64,000 nucleotides of DNA from Candidatus Rokuibacteriota bacterium (GTDB lineage Bacteria; Methylomirabilota; Methylomirabilia; Rokubacteriales; CSP1-6), in the NCBI GenBank assembly GCA_003220495.1, contig QHSP01000033.1:1-64000 (forward strand), given 5' to 3'. The position numbers and the translations under genes were made by a program. The notes beneath the pieces are model-generated. The model was not told the origin of the DNA. It saw only the letters and a list, made by a program, of their open reading frames with translations, and searched no databases. Shown here in pieces: positions 17,226-24,409 of this stretch (position 1 is the stretch's first letter; every line of letters begins with the position of its first letter).

Positions 17226-18185
17226 ATGGACTACAACATCGTTCTCGGAACCGCCGGGTGGGGCGTGTGGCACAGTCCAGACGCGGGCAAGTCGTGGCTT
17301 CGCCATCGAAAGCCTTTCCCGCTGAACAGCCGGATCCAGGCGCTGGCCGTGGTCCCGGGCGAGCCCCGCGGGCTCGTGGCCGCCGGAGACACCGGCGTGT
17401 TCCGGAGCCGGGACGGCGGCGCATCCTGGTCGCGGGTCGGCGCCGCCGGAGACCTGCCGACGGTCTGGGCGCTGGCCGTGGATCCGGGCGATCCCCAGAC
17501 GCTCTTCGCGGGCACGCGGCCGGCCGCGATCTATCGCTCGCGCGACGGCGGAGCGACCTGGAAGCGGCTCGACGTCGCCATCGCGACCGAGTGCTCCATC
17601 GGGACGCCGTTCGTAACCCGCGTGCTCGTCGACCCCGCCGACCGGACGGTGTGGGCCGGCGTCGAGATCGACGGCGTCTTTCGCAGCCGTGACGGCGGCG
17701 ACACGTGGACGAAGGTCGTCCACGGCCTTCACGATCTCGACGTCCACGACATGGCCCTCGCGCCCACCACACCGCCTCGCGTCTACACGAGCACGAACGG
17801 CGAGCTGTTCTGGAGCGACGATCGCGGTGAGACGTGGACACCGATCGGCGTGAAGACGCTCTGGCCACTCCCCTACGCTCGCGGCATCGCGGTGAAGAGC
17901 GACGAGCCGCGCGTGCTGTTCGCCGGGTGCGGTCAGACGACCACCGGAGAGACCGGCGGCGTCCTCCGCTCGAACGACGGCGGGCAGAGCTGGCGAAGCC
18001 TTCCCCTGCCCACCCGGCCCAACGCCACCATGTGGGGCCTCGCCACCCACCCCGCCGACGCCGGACGTATCGTCGCGTTCAGCCTGTTCGGCGAGGTCTA
18101 CGTGAGCGAGGACGCCGGGGAGTCGTGGCGCAAGATCGCGCGCGAGTTCGGAGAAGTCCGCTCCGCGGCCTGGGTACCGGAGTGA
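17226..18185 (+). CDS. Asp-box (BNR/sortilin-type) seven-bladed propeller protein
   Basis: 319 residues. Seven Asp-boxes (S.D.G..W) occur at regular spacing: SPDAGKSW, SRDGGASW, SRDGGATW, SRDGGDTW, SDDRGETW, SNDGGQSW and SEDAGESW, each ending one blade. Such YCF48/sortilin-like propellers serve as glycosidase-type or protein-binding scaffolds. No signal peptide follows the ATG at 17226; a TTG at 17187 would add 13 residues but not an export signal. It lies 61 bp after the deacetylase and 16 bp before a lactonase-type propeller. Confidence 0.85.
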   Translation: MDYNIVLGTAGWGVWHSPDAGKSWLRHRKPFPLNSRIQALAVVPGEPRGLVAAGDTGVFRSRDGGASWSRVGAAGDLPTVWALAVDPGDPQTLFAGTRPAAIYRSRDGGATWKRLDVAIATECSIGTPFVTRVLVDPADRTVWAGVEIDGVFRSRDGGDTWTKVVHGLHDLDVHDMALAPTTPPRVYTSTNGELFWSDDRGETWTPIGVKTLWPLPYARGIAVKSDEPRVLFAGCGQTTTGETGGVLRSNDGGQSWRSLPLPTRPNATMWGLATHPADAGRIVAFSLFGEVYVSEDAGESWRKIAREFGEVRSAAWVPE

Positions 18186-18201
18186 CCCAACGGAGGACAT
18201 C

Positions 18202-19317
18202 ATGCGTGGAGCACATCGTGTCGCGATCTGGGCTCGGATGGCCGTCGTCGCCGCGCTGGTCGTGGGCGCACTGATGGCCTCGCCGGTCGGCGCCGCCACC
18301 TTCGTCTATGTCGGCAACGCCGAGAGCAACGAGGTCTACGTGCTCCAGCTCAACCAGCAGAACGGCGACCTCACGGTCCTCGACAAGACGGCGATCCCGG
18401 GCATCGAGAAGCCGGGCATCTCGACGCCGATGTCGGTGAGCCCCGATCGCCGCGTCCTCTACGTCGGCACGCGCGGCGAGCCGAAGGTCGCGGCCGGCTT
18501 CGCGATCGATCCTTCGACCGGCAAGCTGCAGTACATCGCGAGCGGTCCGCTCGCCGACAGCCTGGCCTACATCGCCGTCGACCGGACGGGCCGCTTCCTG
18601 CTGGGCGCGTCGTATCCGGGTCACCGGGTCACGGTGAATCCGATCGGAGCGCCGGGCAAGGTGCTGCCGCCGCAGCAGGTGCTGGAGAACTATCCCAACG
18701 CGCACTCGATCTTCGCCGACGCGTCGAATCGCTTCGTGCTGGTGCCGACCCTGGGCAACGACCGCATCAACCAGTTCGCGTTCGACGCGACGACGGGCAA
18801 GCTGACGCCCACCGCATCGCCAGCGGCAGAGACGCGGCCGAAGGCCGGCCCTCGCCATTTCGTCTACCATCCGGGCGGCAAGCTCGTGTACGTCATCGGC
18901 GAGCTCGACGGCGCGGTCTACGTCTTCGACTACGACGCCGCGACCGGAGACCTCAAGCAGAAGCAGATCGTCAGCGCGCTGCCGACCGACTTCCAGGGCA
19001 AGCCCTCGGCTGCCGACCTCCACATCACACCCAACGGCAAGTTCCTCTACGGCTCGGAGCGCACGACCAGTACCCTGGCCGGCTTCCAGGTCGACGCGGG
19101 CAAAGGCACCCTGACCGCGATCGGCAGCGTGCCGACCGAGAAGCAACCGCGCGGCTTCGGGATCGATCCGTCGGGGCGCTATCTGCTCGCGGTCGGCCAG
19201 CTCTCGCACGGCCTGTCGAGCTACTCGATCGATCAGTCGAGCGGCAAGCTGACGAAGCTCAAGGAGTATCCGATGGGCAAGAATCCGAACTGGGTCGAGA
19301 TCATCGACCTTCCGTGA
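18202..19317 (+). CDS. Exported lactonase-family beta-propeller
   Basis: 371 residues with a signal peptide (hydrophobic residues 12-30, ending VGAA). The mature domain repeats the 7-bladed lactonase pattern (FVYVGN..SNEVYVLQL, VSPDRRVLYVGTRG, DRTGRFLLGASY, ITPNGKFLYGSERTT, FGIDPSGRYLLAVG). This is the family of cytoplasmic 6-phosphogluconolactonase YbhE and of exported propellers. The signal peptide argues against a pentose-phosphate role and for periplasmic lactone hydrolysis. GGAGGA precedes the ATG. Confidence 0.88.
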   Translation: MRGAHRVAIWARMAVVAALVVGALMASPVGAATFVYVGNAESNEVYVLQLNQQNGDLTVLDKTAIPGIEKPGISTPMSVSPDRRVLYVGTRGEPKVAAGFAIDPSTGKLQYIASGPLADSLAYIAVDRTGRFLLGASYPGHRVTVNPIGAPGKVLPPQQVLENYPNAHSIFADASNRFVLVPTLGNDRINQFAFDATTGKLTPTASPAAETRPKAGPRHFVYHPGGKLVYVIGELDGAVYVFDYDAATGDLKQKQIVSALPTDFQGKPSAADLHITPNGKFLYGSERTTSTLAGFQVDAGKGTLTAIGSVPTEKQPRGFGIDPSGRYLLAVGQLSHGLSSYSIDQSSGKLTKLKEYPMGKNPNWVEIIDLP

Positions 19318-19330
19318 AGGGGACCGGACG

Positions 19331-19588
19331 ATGGCGAGGCTCGAGCCGCTGAGCATCGACGCAGTCGACGACGAGACGTCCGATCTCCTGAGCCCGCGCG
19401 AGCGGGCCGCCATCCGGTTCGCCGAGAAGCTCGCCGTCGACCACCACAAGGTCGACGACGCGCTCTGGTCCGAGCTGCGCGCGCACTTCTCGGAGGCCGA
19501 GATCGTCGAGCTGGTCGCCCACGCGACGCTCTACATCGGCTTCGGCCGGTTCAACGAGATCGTGGGCGTGGACCCGGCCTCGCGGTGA
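19331..19588 (+). pseudogene. AhpD/carboxymuconolactone-decarboxylase-like fragment lacking its CxxC core
   Basis: 85 residues. The first 20 (MARLEPLSID) match the usual start of this family. From residue 21 on (LSPRERAAIRFAEKLA..HHKVDDALW, HFSEAEIVELVAHATLY) it matches the C-terminal half. The middle of about 80-100 residues that carries the CxxC/His peroxidase site is absent, so the reading frame looks like the product of an in-frame internal deletion. It could be a translated but inactive remnant. It overlaps the next tiny frame by GTGA. Confidence 0.6.
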
Positions 19589-19683
19589 GCGCGGAGCCAC
19601 TCGCCTGCCTGAGACTGCGGCTGGCCGAGGGCCGGCCGACCCTCGGATATCTCGTCACGACGCCGAGCGCCCAGATCGTGTAA
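19585..19683 (+). pseudogene. Truncated N-terminal remnant of an HpcH/HpaI aldolase
   Basis: 32 codons from GTG (19585-19587, overlapping the preceding TGA) to TAA at 19681-19683. The peptide LRLRLAEGRPTLGYLVTTPS is the characteristic N-terminus of HpcH/HpaI aldolases (L..RL..G.PTLG....PS). It stops where the barrel should continue and runs straight into the ribosome site of the LLM gene. It looks like a gene whose remaining 220 or so codons were deleted. A functional micropeptide is less likely. Confidence 0.55.
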
Positions 19684-19692
19684 GGAGCCCGC

Positions 19693-20766
19693 ATGCAGTT
19701 CGGCCTGTTCATGATGCCGCTCCACCCGCCCCATCGCGCGTTCGCCGACGGCTACGACCGCGACGTCGCGCAGATCGTGCTGGCCGATCAGCTCGGCTTC
19801 CGCGAGGTCTGGGTGGGCGAGCACCTCACGGAGCGCTGGGAAAACGCGCCGGCCCCCGATCTGCTGCTCGCCCAGGCGCTGACGTTGACGAAGACCGTGA
19901 GGCTCGGGACCGGCGTGACCTTGCTGGCTCTGCACAATCCGGTCTACCTCGCGCACCGGCTGGCCATGCTCGACCACATGGCCCGTGGCCGGTTTCAATG
20001 GGGCATCGGCGGCGGCGGCATCCCAACGGACCTCTCGCTGTTCGGTCTGGAGGCGTCGACGGTTCGTGCCCGCTCGGCCGAGGTGCTCGACGTCGTGCTC
20101 AAGCTCTGGGCATCCGACGGCCGGTTCACGTACCGGGGAAAGTTCTTCGACATCGACACGCCCGTGCTCGATCCGGTGAAGGGCCGCGGCTACTACATGA
20201 AGCCCTACCAGCAGCCGCATCCGCCGATCGCGGTGGCGGCCAGCACCCCGAGCTCGAGCTCGATGCGCATGGCCGGCGAGCGCGGGTGGATCCCGATGTC
20301 GAGCTCGCTTCTCTCCCGGGCGTTCCTCGCCGACCACTGGCGACTGGTCGAGGCCGGCGCGGCGGCCGCCGGACGCCCCGCGAATCGGAGCGACTGGCGC
20401 ATCGCGCGCGACATCCTGGTCGCGCCCACGTCTGCGATGGCGCGCGAGCGCGCGCGGGCCGTGCTCGGACGGAACTACGTGCAGCATCAGTACCCCAATC
20501 GCATCGGCACGGCGCAGATGGCGTCGACCAAGCTCGAGCCGTCCATGGCCGACGAGGCGGTGACGGTCGACTATCTGATGGAGAACCTCTGGATCGTCGG
20601 CGACCCCTCCGAGTGCGCCGACAAGATCCGGCAGATCCACGAGGAGAGCGGGGGCTTCGGCGCGCTCCTCACGATCACGACGGATTCGGACGATGCCGGG
20701 TGGGACCACGAGAGCCTGCGCCTCCTGATGGAGGACGTCGCGCCGCGGGTCGCCGACCTGAGATAG
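19693..20766 (+). CDS. LLM-class flavin-dependent oxidoreductase
   Basis: 357 residues, preceded by AAGGAG. It starts MQFGLFMMPLHPPHR with DGYDRDVAQI..ADQLGFREVWVGEH, the alkanal-monooxygenase-like signature, then TVRLGTGVTLLALHNPVYLA. LDHMARGRFQWGIGGGGIP is the flavin/F420-binding strand-loop. The length and the MKPYQQPHPPIAVAAST segment resemble group enzymes acting on long-chain or ring substrates. It is first of four close rightward genes (VOC, small barrel protein, cupin), which may form a ring-oxidation set. Confidence 0.92.
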   Translation: MQFGLFMMPLHPPHRAFADGYDRDVAQIVLADQLGFREVWVGEHLTERWENAPAPDLLLAQALTLTKTVRLGTGVTLLALHNPVYLAHRLAMLDHMARGRFQWGIGGGGIPTDLSLFGLEASTVRARSAEVLDVVLKLWASDGRFTYRGKFFDIDTPVLDPVKGRGYYMKPYQQPHPPIAVAASTPSSSSMRMAGERGWIPMSSSLLSRAFLADHWRLVEAGAAAAGRPANRSDWRIARDILVAPTSAMARERARAVLGRNYVQHQYPNRIGTAQMASTKLEPSMADEAVTVDYLMENLWIVGDPSECADKIRQIHEESGGFGALLTITTDSDDAGWDHESLRLLMEDVAPRVADLR

Positions 20767-20775
20767 GAGAAGCTC

Positions 20776-21159
20776 ATGGCCTACCGTTACGACCACATGC
20801 ACCTGCGCACTCGAGACGTGAAGAAGACCGCCGAGTACTATCGGCGCGTGTTCGGCGCCAAGATCGTCGAGTCGATCCAGTCCGACGGCAAGCCGCGGAC
20901 CGATCTCGACCTGGACGGGCTAACGATCTTCATCGCGCCCGTCGCGCCCGAGGCCACCATCCCGTCCGCCCCGACGGAGCCCTACATCGGCCTGGATCAC
21001 TTCGGGCTGCGCGTCGACGACATGGACGAGGCCGTCGCCGAGCTCAAGCGCCGTGGCGCCACCTTCAAGATGGAGCCGCGCATTATCCGTCCCGGCGTCA
21101 AGATCGCCTTCATCGAGGCGCCCGACAACGTACGGATCGAGCTGCTCGAGCGCACCTAG
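20776..21159 (+). CDS. VOC (glyoxalase/bleomycin-resistance/dioxygenase) superfamily protein
   Basis: 127 residues with paired beta-alpha-beta-beta-beta units: YRYDHMHLRTRDVKKTAEYY at the start and IGLDHFGLRVDDMDEAV in the second half. Metal ligands would be H7 or H9, the second-half His in LDHFGL and E at IEAPDNVRIELLE. Members are glyoxalases, extradiol dioxygenases or epimerases. Start ATG 20776 follows AGGAG. It is 9 bp after the LLM enzyme and so probably handles its product. Confidence 0.88.
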   Translation: MAYRYDHMHLRTRDVKKTAEYYRRVFGAKIVESIQSDGKPRTDLDLDGLTIFIAPVAPEATIPSAPTEPYIGLDHFGLRVDDMDEAVAELKRRGATFKMEPRIIRPGVKIAFIEAPDNVRIELLERT

Positions 21160-21177
21160 GCCCGAGGCGATCGCGCC

Positions 21178-21696
21178 ATGATCTACATGGTCGAGATGGC
21201 GCTGCTCGACACCGCGCGCCGCGCCGAGTGGGAGGCATGGTACGTCGCCCACCAGCACACGCTCCTCTCCATTCCCGGCATTCACGCCAGCCAGCGCTTC
21301 GAGACGATCCACAAGGCCGACTCGCCCTTCGTGGCGCTCCACGAGGTCGACTCGCCGGAGATCTTCACGAGCCCGGGCTATCGCGCCAAGGCGGGCCCGA
21401 CGAACACCGGCGAGTGGCAGGCGAGGATGAACAACTGGCACCGCAACGTGTTCGACGGAGTCGAGCACACTCCCGACGTCTCGATGGACTCGCGCCTGCT
21501 AGTGGTCGAGGCTCACGGCGGCGCGGCGCTGCCGGGCGGCGTGAAGGTCGCGTGGATGACCGCTGTCGGGCTCGATCGCAGCGTGCCGCGACGCGGCCTG
21601 GCGGTCGTGGAGGCCGCGGCCGCGCATCGATTCGTCGGTACGCCCGGTGTCCGCGTGATGAAACCGCTCGGACCGCGGCTCCGCCGTGGAGATTGA
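21178..21696 (+). CDS. Conserved hypothetical protein, dimeric alpha/beta-barrel-like
   Basis: 172 residues. The opening MIYMVEMALLDTARRAEWEAW followed by LLSIPGIHASQRFE has the look of an EthD/ABM-type ferredoxin-like barrel (strand, helix with W..W, strand). Around 60-90 is a S(P)F.ALHEVDSPE motif and a conserved NNWHRNVFDG. The C-terminal half repeats a weaker unit. I do not know a specific activity; relatives sit with LLM and VOC enzymes and may bind or degrade aromatic intermediates. No signal peptide. It is 18 bp after the VOC gene. Confidence 0.6.
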   Translation: MIYMVEMALLDTARRAEWEAWYVAHQHTLLSIPGIHASQRFETIHKADSPFVALHEVDSPEIFTSPGYRAKAGPTNTGEWQARMNNWHRNVFDGVEHTPDVSMDSRLLVVEAHGGAALPGGVKVAWMTAVGLDRSVPRRGLAVVEAAAAHRFVGTPGVRVMKPLGPRLRRGD

Positions 21697-21720
21697 TCCT
21701 CGACCTCGCAAGGAGATGGC

Positions 21721-22185
21721 ATGATCCGCGATCGCACGATCGCCCTCACCGCGGCAGTCCTCGCCGTGATTCTCGGTGTGCCGTCGGGCTACGGTGCCGG
21801 TGACATCGACCGCACCGCGGTCGATGTCAAGACTCCGGCGGAGATCACATGGGTCAGGAACGCTGCCGGTACGAACGAATCCGCCGTGCTGTTCGGGGAC
21901 CCGAGCAAGCCGGGCCCCTACGTCGTGCGCGTGAAATGGCTCCCCGGCAACATGAGCCGGCCGCACTTCCATCCCAACGACCGGTTCTTCGCGGTCCTGT
22001 CGGGTACCTGGTGGATGGGCACCGGCGAGAAGTTCGATCCGGAGAGCACCGTGCCGGCGCCCGCGGGCAGCTACGTGATCCACTACGGGGGAAAAGTCCA
22101 CTACGACGGCGCGAAGAACGAGGAGACGATCATCCAGGTCTCGGGCATGGGCCCCGCGACGTCGACTCCCGCTGAGAAGCGCTGA
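21721..22185 (+). CDS. Exported cupin-domain protein
   Basis: 154 residues with a signal peptide (about 1-27, ending GYGAG). The single cupin fold shows the first motif around GNMSRPHFHPNDRFFAVLSG (H.H.....F with G) and the second around YVIHYGGKVHYDG. The usual Glu of motif 1 is replaced by Arg/Phe, so metal binding rests on the three His. Exported cupins of this kind often handle organic acids or sulfur compounds. AAGGAGAT precedes the ATG. It ends the rightward run facing the convergent MFS gene 20 bp away. Confidence 0.85.
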   Translation: MIRDRTIALTAAVLAVILGVPSGYGAGDIDRTAVDVKTPAEITWVRNAAGTNESAVLFGDPSKPGPYVVRVKWLPGNMSRPHFHPNDRFFAVLSGTWWMGTGEKFDPESTVPAPAGSYVIHYGGKVHYDGAKNEETIIQVSGMGPATSTPAEKR

Positions 22186-22204
22186 CGGCTCGGAGACTCG
22201 AAAA

Positions 22205-23464
22205 CTACTGAGCTGGCGCGGCGCGCCAGATCCGGCGCGCGCCCGCCGTGTCGATCCTGAGCGCGACGACCGACGCGGTGGCCAGGAACACGCACGCAAC
22301 CGCGAACGCTGCGCCGTAGCCGCCGGTCGCCTCGAAGAGCACGCCAGCGAGCGAAGATCCAATGGCGGCGCCGGTCTGGTGCACGAGGAAGATGACGCCG
22401 AGCACCGGACTCACCGAGAAGCGACCCCAGATATCGGCGGTGAGTGCGGACGTCATCGAGCCCGTCCCCGCCATCGTGATGCCGCCGAGGACGGCGACCA
22501 TGATGATCGCGCCCGGGTTGTCGCGAATCAGGAAGAACCCCGAGAAAATCAGCACCCTACCCGCGTAGATCCCGGCCAGGACGGGACGGCGTCCGAACCG
22601 ATCGGAAAGCGTGCCCAGCAGCACGGTGCAGCCGATGGCCGAGCCGCCGAGCACGCCGAAGGCCCACGAGGCGAACATCGGCGTGTAGCCATGGTCGGTC
22701 AGCATCGGGATGCCATGCGCGGACAGAAGACTCATCGAGAAGCCACACGTGAAGAACGAGCCGGCGAGCTGCCAGAACGCGAGCGTCTGCATGGCCGTGG
22801 TCGCGGTCACCCGCTCACGCGACGCGGCGCCGGCGGCCTTCGCGTCGAGCGGCGCGCCATCCGGCGTGAGCCCCATCTGCTCCGGCGACTCGCGGATCAC
22901 CCAGAGCGCGACCGGCAGGATCCCGACCAGGACCAGCCCGGCGATCAGCACGTAGGCGGTCCGCCAGCCGCGGGTGAGAATGAGCCAGGTCACCAGCGGC
23001 ACCAGCATGCTCATACCCGTCATCGACGCACTGCCCAGCAGCGAGAGCGCGGTGCCGCGCCGCTTGCTGAACCATCGGGCGACCACGCCGGAGGCCATCA
23101 CCGGTCCCGTCACCGCGAGGCCGAGCGGCAAGATCACTCCATAGACGACGGCGAATTCCCAGAAGCTGCGCACCTGCGACGTCAGCACGAGCGATCCTAC
23201 GAGCAAGATCGTTCCGACGGAGGCCGTGAGTCGCGCGCCGAACCGATCGAGCGCCAGGCCGACCAGGGGACCGAACACGCCGTAGAGGAAGAGGCTCACC
23301 GCGATCACGAGCGAGAAGCTGGCGCGATCGAGCCCGAGGTCGGTCACGATCGGCTTGAGGAACGGGCCCACCGCGTGGCGGATGCCGGTGGAGATGAACG
23401 TCATGAAGGAGAATCCGGCGACGACCCACCAGCCGTAGAACACCGATCCCGTCCTCATTGACAT
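22205..23464 (-). CDS. MFS transporter (monocarboxylate/oxalate-type)
   Basis: 419 residues, 12 hydrophobic helices. Starts MSMRTGSVFYGWWVVAGFSF; YGWWVV is typical of the OFA/monocarboxylate porter group. The loop 2-3 signature is LVGLALDRFGAR, and the second-half copy is GTLSDRFGRRPVLAG. It likely imports a carboxylic acid. No Shine-Dalgarno is visible. The ATG at 23464 lies 5 bp after a TATAGT -10, so the mRNA may be leaderless; TTG (23470) and GTG (23467) are in-frame alternatives and ATG at 23452 is possible. Confidence 0.9.
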   Translation of the reverse strand: MSMRTGSVFYGWWVVAGFSFMTFISTGIRHAVGPFLKPIVTDLGLDRASFSLVIAVSLFLYGVFGPLVGLALDRFGARLTASVGTILLVGSLVLTSQVRSFWEFAVVYGVILPLGLAVTGPVMASGVVARWFSKRRGTALSLLGSASMTGMSMLVPLVTWLILTRGWRTAYVLIAGLVLVGILPVALWVIRESPEQMGLTPDGAPLDAKAAGAASRERVTATTAMQTLAFWQLAGSFFTCGFSMSLLSAHGIPMLTDHGYTPMFASWAFGVLGGSAIGCTVLLGTLSDRFGRRPVLAGIYAGRVLIFSGFFLIRDNPGAIIMVAVLGGITMAGTGSMTSALTADIWGRFSVSPVLGVIFLVHQTGAAIGSSLAGVLFEATGGYGAAFAVACVFLATASVVALRIDTAGARRIWRAAPAQ

Positions 23465-23469
23465 CACCA

Positions 23470-23497
23470 ACTATACTCGGTTTGCGATAGGCCTCAA
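23470..23497 (-). promoter_or_regulatory. Promoter of the MFS gene, placed for a leaderless transcript
   Basis: On the minus strand TTGAGG (23497-23492), 16-bp spacer, TATAGT (23475-23470). The ATG at 23464 begins 5 bp after the -10, at the expected transcription start. Confidence 0.5.
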
Positions 23498-23640
23498 GTC
23501 TGGCGGAATCTTCCGGGTCCGAGGTTGAAGATCGCGGCAGATCGCGGCACCGGACGCAACCCAAGCGCAGCCCACTCAGCGTCACGCCACGGCGGCCCGG
23601 GCCGTGCTCGTCCCCCAAGAAGTCAGAGCGACGAGTCCTC

Positions 23641-24360
23641 TCAGGCAAGCCAATCAGCCAGCTCCGTCAAGGTCCGAAACTCCCGATCCGGCCGGGCGGC
23701 CCCGGTCGGCGGCTCGCTCTTCCGGTTGATCCAGGCGACAGGGATCTTCTGCGCGACCGCTGGCGTCACGTCGTGAAAGTAGCTCTGTGCGGCGTGGAGC
23801 CAGCGTCGGCCGCCGACCCGCTCCCGCGCCGTAGTGAAGTGACCTGGAGCCGGCTTGTAGGAGCGGACCTGCTGCGCGGTAACGAGCAATGAGAAGCTCA
23901 CCGCCAGATGCTGTCTCGTTCCCGCCAGGAGATCATCGTCCACATTCGATAGGATGCCAAGGGCATAGCCGGCTTGACTCAGCCGCGTGAGGGCCTCGTT
24001 GGTGTCAGGGAAGGGCTTCCATCGAGGCAGGCTCTCCGGCAGGAAGGTCGCCCGCTCTCGGCTGATCGCCCAGCCGAAGCGTTCCCCAACCCGCACCGCC
24101 GCATCCGTAAGGAGCTCGCGGTAGTTTCGGTACTCGGCCGCTTGGGCCTCGGGCTCCTTCTCGAACAGAGCCCGCAGAGAGGCCGCAGGGTCCAGGCCGA
24201 CACCATCGGCGGCCGCGGCCTCCCGGAAGGCGTCGATAATGCCTGCCTCCCAGTCGATGAGGGTGCCATAGCAGTCGAAGGTGATGACGTCGAAGGGGCG
24301 GGTCACTTCAGACAGTAACCGCCGCGAGGCGACAGGTTCTTTGGCAGCGCAGGCCATCAT
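23641..24360 (-). CDS. Haloacid dehalogenase-like (type II) HAD hydrolase
   Basis: 239 residues. HAD motif I is FDCYGTLIDW with nucleophile D29; motif II is ILSNVDDD; motif III Lys is in SYKPAPGHF; a late HDVTPAVAQKIPVAWINR replaces motif IV. The FD(A/C)YGTL start and the length match (S)-2-haloacid dehalogenase type II and close phosphatases. Whether the substrate is a halo-acid or a phosphate cannot be decided. A doubled ATG (24360 and 24357) makes the exact start uncertain. No clear ribosome site is seen. Confidence 0.85.
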   Translation of the reverse strand: MMACAAKEPVASRRLLSEVTRPFDVITFDCYGTLIDWEAGIIDAFREAAAADGVGLDPAASLRALFEKEPEAQAAEYRNYRELLTDAAVRVGERFGWAISRERATFLPESLPRWKPFPDTNEALTRLSQAGYALGILSNVDDDLLAGTRQHLAVSFSLLVTAQQVRSYKPAPGHFTTARERVGGRRWLHAAQSYFHDVTPAVAQKIPVAWINRKSEPPTGAARPDREFRTLTELADWLA

Positions 24361-24409
24361 CGCGACGGATTGGTTCACCCTCAGTGTTGATCGCCACCGC
24401 GTGCCGGCT

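Noticed and set aside
23529-23548. Tandem GATCGCGGCA repeat
   Set aside because: Only two 10-bp copies, no further structure; likely chance.
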